Positions 44,695-54,655 of a stretch of 64,000 nucleotides of DNA are shown piece by piece (the first letter of the stretch is position 1; every line of letters begins with the position of its first letter). A model generated the notes under the pieces. It had not been told where the DNA came from and searched no databases. It saw only the letters and a list, made by a program, of their open reading frames with translations. The stretch is from Ligula intestinalis. Lineage: Eukaryota > Platyhelminthes > Cestoda > Diphyllobothriidea > Diphyllobothriidae. The stretch spans positions 6,136,579 through 6,200,578 of the forward strand of contig JAYGXS010000007.1 of NCBI GenBank assembly GCA_036362985.1. Direction: 5' to 3'. The translations under genes and the position numbers were made by a program.

Positions 44695-44945
44695 GACAGT
44701 CCTACCGTTTTCCTCTACGGTTAGAGTTCGTTTTCGCGTTAGAGTTAGTTTTAGGCCAAGGGTTATTGTTAATTGTAAGTCTATGGTTAGGGCCAATTTG
44801 AGTGCTGAAGTTGGATGTTGTCGCTAGAGGTACTGCTAGCTTTTGGAGCTAAGGTTATTTTTGGAGCTGGAGATTATGTTAGGTTTGGAGTTGGGATTAG
44901 TTTGAGAGCTAGGGTAGCTTCACACCCACGACTAGGGTTTGTTTC
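44695..44945 (+). repeat. Degenerate TTAGGG-like array, G-rich strand on plus
   Basis: Irregular repeats around ggttagagtt, ggttaggg, gttaggtttgg and gctagggtag, with insertions between units. Resembles an eroded telomere-type minisatellite like the one at 50480-50790 but on the opposite strand. Confidence 0.55.
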
Positions 44946-45540
44946 ACGTTCGTTAATGATATGTCAGTAACGGTAGGTCATCTAAGCCCCCTAGCCACCG
45001 ATAACCCCAGGACCGTGTCAAACGAAGATGGTAGTAGTAAAGGTTTAAGGAGGAGATCTCACGGCGGTCAGACAACGAAATGTGGATAAAATCATAAAGA
45101 ATAAATAAATTTCCGCCAGTTGTTTTCTTCTGAACATACACATGGCAACGACATTAAGAATAATGTAACAAAAATAACAAAGTACAACTCCCAATAAAAG
45201 GCATTCGAATAAAAGCACCACATATCCTTATATGAATTAACGGTACGGCCAGGAAGTCATGCAAAATGCCGAACTTTGTGGAAAGTTTATCATAAAGTGC
45301 ATACCGGAATGAGCGCATGTAAAAAAACGTAGAAATAAAAAACGTAGAAATAATAATGAAAACCCTAGGGAAATTTGTTAATTAAAGGAAATATAAAAAG
45401 GTATTAGTTGATTGTTACATAAAGAAAAAATTTCCTAAAACTCCTCCAGGTCCGCAAACGCAAAAAATGGCTAAAAATTAGAACAATAAAGTTCAATCTT
45501 ATTGTAAATTGACTGGATGACCTTACCACTTTTTGACATA
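44946..45540. other. No gene seen, AT-rich
   Basis: No coding similarity or clear repeat. Confidence 0.45.
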
Positions 45541-46060
45541 AAAAACGTTTCATTAATCAATATATTCGAAACATATTGCCGTTACTTTTAACAATTACTT
45601 ACAAATTGTCCTTTAACTTCCTACAAATTTTCGACAATTTTCTGTTTTCAAGTTGTACTTCATAAACATAGATTCTGTTCTATGCTTATATCAAAACCTT
45701 TACAATAAGATATCTATTAAAGGCATTTACCGAAAAAATGAGTTTTTGAAAATAAGTTCATACGAAGATGGCCATGTGGACCATATTTAGAAAGTTCTGG
45801 AAAAAGCAAAACACGTTGCCGACCAAGCATAATCACCACAACAGAAGTCCGATATTGTTATTCCTGAGCTCAATAAAAATGTCTTCCAAAATAAGTTACC
45901 TCATCAAAATAGTTTGTGAATTTGACGTTTATCCAAGGTAATGGCAAAATGAAAATGAAGAGTTTTGACAGGTTTTGGATTTATCTGAAAATATGTAATA
46001 TATACAGTTTTGTTGGGAATGAAAGAACTCACTTTTCTCTTTCTCTTGGAGCATATTTCA
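45541..46060. repeat. AT-rich dispersed repeat, copy 1
   Basis: Aligns in direct orientation with 63420-63940. Shared words include ggcatttacc near 45720 and 63532, agatggccat near 45764 and 63577, attgttattcct near 45855 and 63667, and ccttttctctttctctt-like near 46030 and 63865. No coding. Confidence 0.65.
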
Positions 46061-46194
46061 TCACAGTTGATTGCATTCAGGTTCCATTCTACGCTTGCGA
46101 ATGAAATAAAGGTTGGCCGAATTATTGCTAAGATTTTGTGAAAATTGTTAATCTTCTCACGAATTGAGACAAATTTTGACAGCCCTGATCTGTG

Positions 46195-46360
46195 TTTAGA
46201 AGATGAAGCCGTTTCGATCACCGGAAGCATAATTTTGTTCTTTTGACCTTTCGGAATTCTGCGGAAGTTCATCGTCAGAGATAAGCCGTCAACGAAAGCT
46301 AGGACGAATAAAATTATGCTTCCGGTGATACAACCGTCTTGGTCTTCGAGTAATCTTCCG
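46195..46360. repeat. PLE terminal-repeat fragment in inverted arrangement
   Basis: acaaaattatgcttccggtgat occurs inverted at about 46215-46236 and direct at 46307-46335. The unit (aataaa, about 10 bases, ttcc(a/g)gtgatcg, then tcttcgtctt) is the one found at the 3' ends of PLE 2, the solo copy at 61642-61792, and next to the hammerhead at 49258. Confidence 0.6.
46245..46278 (-). ncRNA. Hammerhead-like motif, diverged
   Basis: Minus strand: CTGACGA, a 19-base spacer that can form a short stem II (GAA with TTC), then GAAAGGTC where the PLE consensus has GAAACGTC. Core box intact, helix III changed. Confidence 0.4.
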
Positions 46361-47439
46361 TCTGTAGCATTTATTAATTACGCATAAGCGGAAATTATAT
46401 TCAATGAATATATTTCTATAGGATTTTGATTAAATAAGATTAGGTTTTACCCTCACCTTCGCGATAATATGTAGGCAGTTTTCGTTCGGGTCCCAAATGG
46501 ATGATACGGTCAAATAAATTGCGGTCACAATTCTTGGTTATTGCATTTTGTGACAAAAACTTCACAATTTGTGAAAAAAAGTGATTTTTTAGACCGAAAT
46601 TTTTCCTTTAACTGGGCTTCACTTGCATTTGAATCACTGCGGAAAATCTTTTCCGGTTCTGGAAGGAATATATTTCAAACTTTTCTTACCTATTTTGGGG
46701 TTCGCTCAAAGCATAATGCATATCAATAAAAAAAGCTTGGTTCTGTCATACTAAGTAGCATAGGAAATTTCTTCGATATCAGGCCACTACCAATTTTACC
46801 AAAATTAATGCCTTTTACCCTCAATAAGCAGAACTAAAATAGCAGTTTTCTGGGGATATAGTCCACTCACTAGGGCAAAATAACTTGACCAAAACTATGC
46901 CAAACTACCAAATCCAATTTCGTCCATGACTGTGCATGAACGCCTTGCCAGGCTGTATATTTTTAACTTTGGCGGGGGGGGGGGGCATATAACTTATTCC
47001 TACCTACATTCCACATAGCGGCATATTTGTTGCGTGGCCGACTGTGCTGGCACGATCCCCTATAAAGTCCACAGGCAGCAGTCTGGGTGGGTTTTTTATT
47101 TAAGTTATTACAGGACTGCGTGCAAGTGATGCTGATTGGCACCTATGAACTGTAAAAATTTATGTTACAGTTTTCCCATTTTCCTAGATGCCACTAAAAT
47201 TGCACACATTTCAGTTAAAGTTTCGAGCCACAGACGGTTATTGTCCCCGGCGGTATCTTCAGAAGTGTGTTTGCTGTTTTAATACGGCTTTTACATGATT
47301 GGACGTTTATATTTATTGCGCTGAGGCTAAATTCCCACCTCTTATCTATGACCTTAACCTATCGGCTCCTCATTGGTTGACCTTCAGTCGGTTCTGGTTT
47401 CCTTAAATGGATAAAACAGATTAGATTAGGAAAATGTAG
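46361..47439. other. No gene seen; 12-G homopolymer
   Basis: A run of 12 G at 46974-46985. No recognisable genes. Confidence 0.5.
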
Positions 47440-49020
47440 TCCATTCTGTCATACAGAGAAAAGTTTAGAAAAACGGAAACGGCGAAGGATCATACGGATG
47501 AGGTTGAAACACTGAAAAATGCTTCAAAAGGATGACTTTATAAGCCAACACGACTTAGAGCGTCTCCATCCCGTAAGTACGCACATACTAAGACTATACG
47601 GCTAATCTAAGCTGCGCAGAGATGGCTTACTTGTTCGTCCTATCCTAGATATGAGAAGCAGGCCTTACCGTGTGATAGCCAAATGGCTAGCGGACAAACT
47701 CAAGCACATGGAGAGTTAGCCAGCACCACACAGCCTCGAGAAACTTTCGAATTCGTGGACGGCGTGAATGACTTCGACCTATACATCTCGTCCCTTTTCA
47801 CGACTGTACCGGCCACAGAAACAGTCAGTTAAAACCTTGCATTCATTACCTCGAACTAGAAGGAAAAAGGAATGACAGTCAACGCCCTCAAAGAATAACT
47901 GTTAAGATGTGCTTTAAATGTTCATTAGTTCTTTGACAACAACCGGCACAGGCAGATGGATGGCGTAGCTAAGAGATTGCCCCTTGGCCCGCCTCTGGCA
48001 AATATATTGATGGGTAAACTGGAGGCTTCGCAACTTTGCCACTAGATAAATATTGAGACGTACTACAAGCGCCACGTGGATGATATATTTGCGGTTGCAT
48101 CTAAGCAAAACTAAAATTTCAGCTCTTAGGCATACCGTAAATCAGGCGAGCCCGTCAATACAATTAACATGAAAGGCGGAACAGTCCGCAGCGCTCCCAT
48201 TTCTCGACGTGCTTTTGAGTAAATGTATGACCGGAGTATGCGACCTAGAGTCTATTGTAAGAAGACGTGGTCCGGAAAATATACCCATTTTGGAAGTTTC
48301 AAACGTTATTTACTACGACATTTGACTTAAAGGACGAAACATACCTGCTCGACCAGTAGCCTTGAAGAAGAGCTTAAGATTGCCGAAGGCGTTTTTCGAC
48401 AAAATGGGTTTCCTACTCGATTTATTGTTAAGAACATGGTGGAAAGGCAACCAAAGCTCTCGGTGTTAACAGCAGAGAAAAAAAAACATCTTCTTCATAG
48501 TCCCATTTCAGGGGGACCTGCCAAGCGGACTTCCAAGGAAGGTATCAAACTGTATGAAACACCGTTCCAGCAGCCGACTCCTATGCACTGTTCTTGATTA
48601 TTCTCATGCTATACGGAGGGATCAAGGATATACTGCTTGTCCAGACCACCTCCATGTGCATCAATTCATTTAGCTGCTTCTGTGGGGCAGGATATATTGG
48701 TCATACGAGCTGGCGTTTGTCCAAAAGAGTACGAGAACATTTTCCAAAATGATTAAGGAAGAGTCAAATAAAGGGTATTATAATCTCTACTCTAGCGCAC
48801 ATGCTAGACTCAGATCACCGTGCGGATGCCTAAGAAGCTTTCCAAGTGACCTTCAAGGTGCCATCAAGCTATTGCAAATTCCTTGGACAGCGTCTGTTGA
48901 CTACGATGGAAGCGGCCGTCATCAGGCTACGCAAATAGGTCCTGTGTACCCAAAGGACTTTCGTAACGGCGCTGCAGTTACCATGAACGAAAGTCATAAA
49001 TTCAACCTTCTTTCTCCGTC
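47440..49020 (+). pseudogene. Penelope-like element 3, RT and GIY-YIG, heavily decayed
   Basis: Plus strand, many frame changes. Recognisable blocks in order: LERLHPVSTHILRLYG, RPILDMRSRPYRVIAKWLAD (RT entry), FTTVPATETV-like stretch, a GSPLGPLLAN-like block read as LPLGPPLANILMGKLEA near 47985, YYKRHVDDIFAVASKQN (catalytic VDD kept), LPFLDVLLSK, FDKMGFLLDLL, and the nuclease CINSFSCFCGAGYIGHTSWR near 48657 with KRVREHFPK. The conserved Arg of GRT is replaced by Trp or displaced (HTSWR). The tail has AFQVTFKVPSSYCK. More complete at its 5' side than the other PLEs here but clearly dead. Confidence 0.75.
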
Positions 49021-49250
49021 AATCATAGCTATCCTTTCGGTCGGTCTTCTGTCGTTGGCTGCCATTTCACTTTTTAAACTCCGCGGGATTAGCCTATTAT
49101 TTGCATGTTCATTTGAAGCAAAATAACCTTAGAAGGATTCTACTCTCAATTTTTATGTCATATTCCTCGATTCTTTGATGCTTCTGGAACATACCCCGCC
49201 AATAAAAGCCCTATCAAGACGAAGGTTCGATCACGGGGAAAACACCTTTA

Positions 49251-49302
49251 TTCACCTGACGTTTCTCCATCCTTCGCGGACTCTTCATCAGAGACATGAA
49301 TT
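49251..49302 (-). ncRNA. Type I hammerhead ribozyme motif, PLE-associated
   Basis: Minus strand core at 49291-49258: CTGATGA, spacer AGAGTCCGCGAAGGATGGA, GAAACGTC. Both conserved boxes are intact. The spacer folds as a short stem II (TCC with GGA around GCGAA plus a G-T pair). Stem I is supported: CT before the core pairs with AG after GTC, and ATTCA further out pairs with TGAAT, leaving an internal loop as in PLE hammerheads. ACGT between GAA and C is the tiny self-complementary helix III of minimal PLE hammerheads, which are thought to work best as dimers. The cut would fall after GTC. Confidence 0.65.
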
Positions 49303-49744
49303 GAAAGCAGTAGCAGGAGTGGGTAAAAAACACAGGAATTTTTAGTATTTATAGGCCACAGTAATAGCTGCACACGTATGACAAATAACGACAATTAACG
49401 ATAATTGGCCGGCATGCAGGCCCTGACTTGGTGAACTTTCATCAAACGTCGTGGAATTGGACGTGATGATTGCTCCGCCATCTGGTTTCCCGATGCTCGC
49501 ATAAGAAGACGCTGTGGCCTGTGCATTTTCTACGTGGCCACTTGCTTTGGCCAAATTCAGCCTCAGCACCGAATATGGATTGGGCGATTAGTTGCACTTG
49601 TTTGTGAACTGGGGGCCAGGGTGTCCCCAAAATATACGCGTATTTTAATATGCACAAAGATTTGAGGTTCAGATATCTTATCGATTTCATCATCCCCCAA
49701 AGAAGAATAATACGAAGGTTCAAGGACCTGGACCGAGTTATATT
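49303..49744 (-). other. PLE 3'-flank sequence between two hammerhead motifs
   Basis: Minus-strand frames (49342-49569) have no known domain; the distance and orientation of the two hammerheads suggest that this is PLE tail or pLTR sequence. The phrase GAACCTTCGT follows each hammerhead at the same distance (about 45 nt). Confidence 0.4.
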
Positions 49745-49795
49745 GGGACTGACGTTTCGGACACTCGCTTGTTTCCATCGTCAGAGTAACGTGGT
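49745..49795 (-). ncRNA. Second hammerhead motif, same strand as the first
   Basis: Core at 49784-49751 on the minus strand: CTGACGA, 19-base spacer, GAAACGTC. Position 7 of the core tolerates any base, so CTGACGA is acceptable. Spacer ends pair GGA with TCC and CA with TG. ACT before the core pairs with AGT after GTC as stem I. GAACCTTCGT follows downstream as in the first motif. Confidence 0.6.
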
Positions 49796-50060
49796 GGTTG
49801 TTCCTTCTTGCCGGGACTGTTTCAACCCTGCTGCATGCCTGTTATTAAATCCGTGTTCAGCGCACAAACTTTGACCTGCTTGTTCGCTGCTGACTGCCCG
49901 TGAGATTGACCGCTGGGGGACGCGTGTGACTTTTGTCCCCTCTGCGGCTGTCTTAATTGTCGGTAAGTTAGTGTGCGTACTGGCCTGTTCCTCGTCCACC
50001 GACGGACTAATTACTTGTTGCTGCCCGCATGAGTTCCTGTCAACCTCGTGTGGGCGGTAG
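49790..50060 (-). pseudogene. Probable PLE C-terminal tail upstream of the second hammerhead
   Basis: A minus-strand open stretch (49999-49781) is Thr/Ser/Gln-rich (SVDEEQASTHTNLPTIKTAA, NNRHAAGLKQSRQ), similar in style to the low-complexity tail of PLE 2. It ends inside the hammerhead. Identification rests on position and composition only. Confidence 0.35.
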
Positions 50061-50328
50061 CGGTGAGGTAGCGTTCCACGCTGGACAGGAGTTTCCTTGG
50101 TAGTGGTCTCGGATACAGCAAGCCGTAGGTTTTTGTCATACGCTAACCGTGAGAATGGAGTTTTTATGAGTTGGTAAACTGATTTACTAAAAAAGGATTT
50201 TGTGAAAATAAGTAAAAAAGTCGTAAAATTTTGTTGAAATAATTTAATGCCTAATGGCTATATGTCGACGGCGTTGGGCTCGTAACTCGAAAGAAGGCGC
50301 GAAAAACAAATCGAGGTCGAATTGAGAT

Positions 50329-50835
50329 CGAATCGAGGTCGAATTGTCGTCGACAAAAGTGGAAATGTGGAATTTTATTCCGAAAACTATCCTTTGCTCA
50401 AAACCCAGTAATAATGGAATTTTTGAAGTTTTCTTGTAATATTAAGCAGAAAATATGGGCTTTTTACACAAGATATCACAATCCCACCCTCAACCTAATC
50501 AAAACCCTTACCCTATCCCTATCCTTAACCTAACCCTTACCATTACACTAAAACTTACCCTAAACCAAAACCTTGCCCTTACTCCAACGCTAACACAAAC
50601 CCTCTAATCCTAAAGCTTACACTAACCCTTACCCTAACACTTACCCTCACCCTAAAACTAATCCTTACNNNNNNNNNNCCCTAACCCTTACCTTAAACCT
50701 AATCCTTTCCCTAACCCTTACCCTAGCACTTACCCTAACCCCAACCTCTAACCCTAACCATAACCCTAATCCTAACCCTTTCCCGAATCGAGCTCGAATC
50801 GCTGTCGACAAAGCTTGAAATGTGAAGATTTATTC
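50329..50835 (-). repeat. Telomere-like (CCCTAA/CCCTTA) array flanked by 48-bp direct repeats, with assembly gap
   Basis: From about 50480 to 50790 the plus strand is a degenerate series of ccctaa, cccttacc and cctaatcc units, i.e. TTAGGG-type on the minus strand. The array is flanked by similar 48-bp segments (50329-50376 and 50785-50833: atcgagntcgaat, gtcgacaaa, gaaatgtg, tttattc). The right flank directly follows the stop of PLE 4 on the minus strand. Confidence 0.7.
50669..50678. other. Assembly gap (10 N)
   Basis: Ten N bases inside the telomere-like array; true length unknown. Confidence 1.
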
Positions 50836-51600
50836 AGCCACTACCAAGGAAACTCCTGCCCCATGCTGGTTACCTGGTTCCTGGCCGACCCCTCTCCTAT
50901 CTTCCTCTGATCTCGGTTCTACTCTCCGTTTGTGTCTTCTTCGCTGTCCTGTTGGCCTTGTTCTAAGTGACTCGAGCAGTTTGCGTACCGCCTGGTAAGC
51001 AGAATGAAGGTCAATGGCTTTGTTAAGTGTGCCAGTCGAAGACCAACTTTCCAACAGAAGTCTAGCCATCTTGTCATTGGCTCGGCCTATTACCCTTGCA
51101 TTGTCGAAGGCGAAGGTGTGCTTCTTCTACCGTACGTGTTCATACACCATAGACAGTTTATCCTCGCGGCTAATTGCGAGCTGATGCTCATGCAACCTGG
51201 TGCCAAGGCGTCTGCCTGTTTCACCGACATACCCTGCATCGCAATCTTGACATGGTATGCTGTAGACCACGCCTGACTGTCCTGTCGACGGTAGCTGGTC
51301 TTTGGGCCTCATAATCTGCTGTCTGATGGTTGATTCTGGCTTGTGAGCCACACCGATCCGAATGGCTTCAGGATTCCTGCAGTTGCCTCGGACACGCTCT
51401 TCACGTAAAAGATAGCAAGCCAAAACTTGGGACCTTTTCCTTTCGACCGCTCAAGGTGGGACTTCTTAAGAAACTTGCGTACGAAGGACTTTGGATAACC
51501 GTTGGCTCTAAAGAGACCATTAAAGTATTTAACATCCTCCTTCTTTCCACTGTCGTCGCTGCAGTGTGTCTGAACACGTTGGAAGAGGGTCCTTACATAT
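50830..51600 (-). pseudogene. Penelope-like element 4: RT end, GIY-YIG and tail, frameshifted
   Basis: Minus strand from 51600: YVRTLFQRVQTHCSDDSGKK, VKYFNGLFRANGYPKSFVRK (thumb/RT end), then a shift near 51425 into ERVRGNCRNPEAIRIGVAHK, PESTIRQQIMRPKDQLPSTG and the nuclease GVVYSIPCQDCDAGYVGETG with the Arg following and TRLHEHQLA. A stop after MVYEHVR (51127) is followed in another frame by FAFDNARVIGRANDKMARLL and ESWSSTGTLNKAIDLHSAYQ, ending at 50830. The nuclease core residues are kept. Confidence 0.8.
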
Positions 51601-51756
51601 TTTAAATAATTGTAAAGCTGGTGTTTATCATAATTTTGTTATTTAAAAAAGGTAAAATATTTAACTTTCTTTCAGTGCATTTTGACCATATTTTAAATAA
51701 TTGTTAATAGCCAATAAATGAACTGTTTGTATTTATTTTGCAGATTAATCCTTGAA

Positions 51757-52345
51757 CACAATACTGAGTGCCGAACTAAATTCAGATGAGAGAAGATTTA
51801 TTCTGAAATGCTTCTGGAAGTGTGAAAATGCATTTCAAGTGCAAATTAAGTTTATGTTTAAAAAGAGGACCTCCAACGCGAGTTATCAGCACTCAAATAA
51901 GAGGTAAGTTTGAAGTTGATGGAACTATTCAGATCATTCACAAAAAACGTTCCGGAAGACCAAGGTCATCAACGAGCCCTGCACGGGAAGAAAGAATACT
52001 AGAAACTTTTCAGCGAAGTCCGACAAACTCTGCACGACAGGCTTGTCGTGAGGTTGGAATTTCAAAATCATCTGTCCATCGCGTTATGCAACGTTATTAT
52101 TGGAAAATGTATAGCCCAAGACGAGTCCATGCTGTTAATGATGATGATCTAGACCGAGTAGTATTAAGAACAATGTGTAAAAAATGCAGATTTTAACACA
52201 AAAATAGCGAAAAGTGATGAGGCCACATTCAAATTAAAAGGTTTCAGCAACCGGCACAACTGTACCTATTGAAGACCAGAAAATCCACATGTTATTGTCG
52301 ACCGTCATGTCAATTTACCGGGAATTACAGTATGGTATGCATTTT
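51757..52345 (+). pseudogene. Tc1/mariner (IS630-like) transposase fragment, DUF4817 type
   Basis: Frames read [20 protein letters not shown], then (51822-52196) [40 protein letters not shown] and [20 protein letters not shown], a helix-turn-helix pair like DUF4817/Tc1 transposases. After a stop at 52194 comes [19 protein letters not shown], a TGA where relatives have Trp, and RPENPHVIVDRHVNLPGITV, the region of the DDE core with the second Asp. The rest of the catalytic domain is missing; MITE sequence begins near 52333. Confidence 0.75.
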
Positions 52346-54310
52346 TATCATTGGTTTTGACTGCTTTGGCAGATTCAAATATATGTGATGGAAGACAAAA
52401 GAAAAACTTATTTCTTGCACTTGCTTGGTTGCAAATTACCCCTTCTTTATATTTTATACTTAGAGAAAGGGTATCTTTTGGTTTTAAATATGTTTATACA
52501 TTGTCTAATAAGTTTTAAACTTTCTGACTGCTACACTCTGAATTCAAAATTTAAAAAGGCACGCTGTGTACATTCTATTTAAGGAAAAACAATTTTTCAC
52601 GTACGATTTAAGGAAGAAGACACATAGTTCTCATAAAATGTTGCAACTGATGTGAAACATGCTAAATGCATTATAGACCCTAATTGACGGATTGCATTAT
52701 ACTAAATTGATGGATTTGATGTGTAATGAATGAACACTCCAGAATCGTAAAAAAGCTCATAATTATGAACTTTGGTCGGATTATGTCGTGGGGTCGTCTG
52801 GCGAAAGTGTGAAGCGCGCATCGCGGGCTAACGAACACTTGATTTTCGGGGAGAGGACGACCGGGAAATGGCAGGGAACAAATTAGATCCCAATAATTTT
52901 GCTAAATAAAAACTTTATGAGGGCAAGTTGGCCCCAGTACTCAAACCTTAGAAGAAGACGATGAATGAGCTTTAATATAATCGCCAACCCCCCACCCGAC
53001 CAACGGCAAACGCGTATATGGAAGGGGAGAGTGCCCAAGCCTCGGGCGATGCAACAGAGAGACATTTTCCAGTTGTATCACCAACACCAACTAGGAAAAA
53101 GTTTAAAAAAGAACAGAAGTGGCGGGATTATGTAAATCACCCTACTTATAAATGGTAAGTAAGCGATATTTCCCGTTGTTAGTTCAAAAGGTCAACTTCT
53201 CTTAGTTTGCCGATTATAGCAATTATGGAATGCGGTTGCCTTTGAAGAACTGCTCTACAGTTCAATGCCATCAGCAAATCCCAGCTGGATCGATGGGAGG
53301 CGTGTAGAAAACGAATGATTATGGGTAATTCAACCTACTGAAAATTTGTAAGTAATTGATTATTATAGATAGGAAAATAGCAGACCCTCGATATAACCCC
53401 ACCGGAACGTTTTTTAAAAACCGACAGATACCATTTTTGGTGAGGTTTTCTGTAGCTGTCTTATCAATGTCCTTATGTAGTATAGCTACCTACTGAAAAT
53501 TTAAAGTAGGTTGAGTTGCCTGTAAACTTATGGTTTTCTACACGCCATCCATCGATCTTGCAGGGATTTTATGGTGGCATTGGAATGCAGAACTGTTCTC
53601 CGAAGGCAAACATATCCCGTAACTACTAAAATCGGCAAACTAGGCAAAATTGGCCTTTTGAACTACCCACAGGAATTACCGTTTACGTACAAATTGTAAG
53701 TAGGGGGATTTACCTAACCTCATTGCCTTTTTGCTTTGTTAAGCGTTTTTCTAGTTGGTGTTGTAAATTACACTAGTAAATGTCTCTCAATGACCTCGCC
53801 CGAGGTTTGGGTACACCCCCCTACATGCACGCGTTCACCGTTGGTCGGGCGATAGGTTAGCGATGATATTAAAGCTACCTTTAGTGTTTTCTCCCAAGGT
53901 TTGAGTACGCGACCCAACTTGCCCTTGTATCTTTTTTATTGGGCATTCGAATTGGTTGATAATTTCTTCCCTGGCATGCCCCACCCATCCTCTCCCCGGA
54001 AATGACTCGTTCATAAGCCTACGGGGCGCGCTTCATACTTTCCACAGACGACCCCAGGACACAATCCTACCCATTTTTTAAGTGTAAAATATAAAGAAGG
54101 CTTAATCTGCTACCAATCGAGTACAAAAGTAATTTTTTCGTTTATGTTTTAAATAAAAATATATTTGCATTTATAAAACGCAGTAAAAATCAACGACAAA
54201 ATGTATACTGCTTAAGTAGCCACTTTTTACAGTACATACGTTATGTGAGCGGTCAGAAAGAAGCTCGTTAAAAAGCCAGCATCCTATCGCGACCGAAATG
54301 GCTTCAGACT
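52333..54310 (-). mobile_element. Mariner-type MITE copy 2, interrupted by a foldback element
   Basis: 52333-52768 and 54077-54310 together align, in reverse orientation, with most of the MITE at 58544-59524 (arms and centre). Shared words: tagtatgc..ttttt.tcatt.gattttgac, ctttat(a/t)ttttata, gctgtgtacat, gcttaagtagccact. The outer left end is lost at the junction with the mariner transposase fragment. Confidence 0.65.
52769..54076. mobile_element. 1.3-kb foldback element with arms of about 575 bp
   Basis: 52770-53345 and 53500-54075 are long imperfect inverted repeats around a centre of about 155 bp. Ends: ggattatgtcgtggggtcgt on the left against ggattgtgtcctggggtcgt on the complement of the right. 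Further inside gaagcgcgc, gggagaggang, gggcaagttgg and gatcgatgg match between arms. The arms are more GC-rich than the surrounding MITE. No clear target duplication, no transposase. A small frame at 53018-53155 in the left arm (MEGESAQASGDATERHFPV...) ends at a perfect splice-donor word GTAAGT (53155-53160) and could be a relic first exon. Confidence 0.7.
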
Positions 54311-54622
54311 AGACTACACATCAATCAGAATTACAACTTTACTCAATTCCGATACTGAAAAAGTATCAATCTCTCGCACATGTTGGCAAGTTACAGGAAT
54401 TCTAGGCCATACTCTTTATTCTTCGTTAGAATCCAGCGCTGAAATTCATTTAACAGCAATACATTTTAGTACTGTGCTCTAGAAAAAGATGAACGTATGA
54501 GCTCCCTGTTGGCAACATACTAACAGGAATCCATTAAAAAGTTTACGGGAATGAACGTGTCCACTGACATTCAGGTAAGGGGATATATTATGCATTACCG
54601 AGAAATACAGTGGGACTTCGAG
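54311..54622. other. No gene seen
   Basis: Flank between MITE and a hammerhead-like motif; no coding. Confidence 0.4.
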
Positions 54623-54655
54623 GACGGCCTTTCCTGGCTTATTTGCCATCGTCAG
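54623..54655 (-). ncRNA. Hammerhead-like motif with 4-bp stem II
   Basis: Minus strand: CTGACGA, then TGGC-AAATAA-GCCA as a clean 4-bp stem, then GGAAAGGCCGTC. The helix III part (AGGCCGT) is unlike the ACGT of the other motifs, so the assignment is tentative. Confidence 0.35.
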
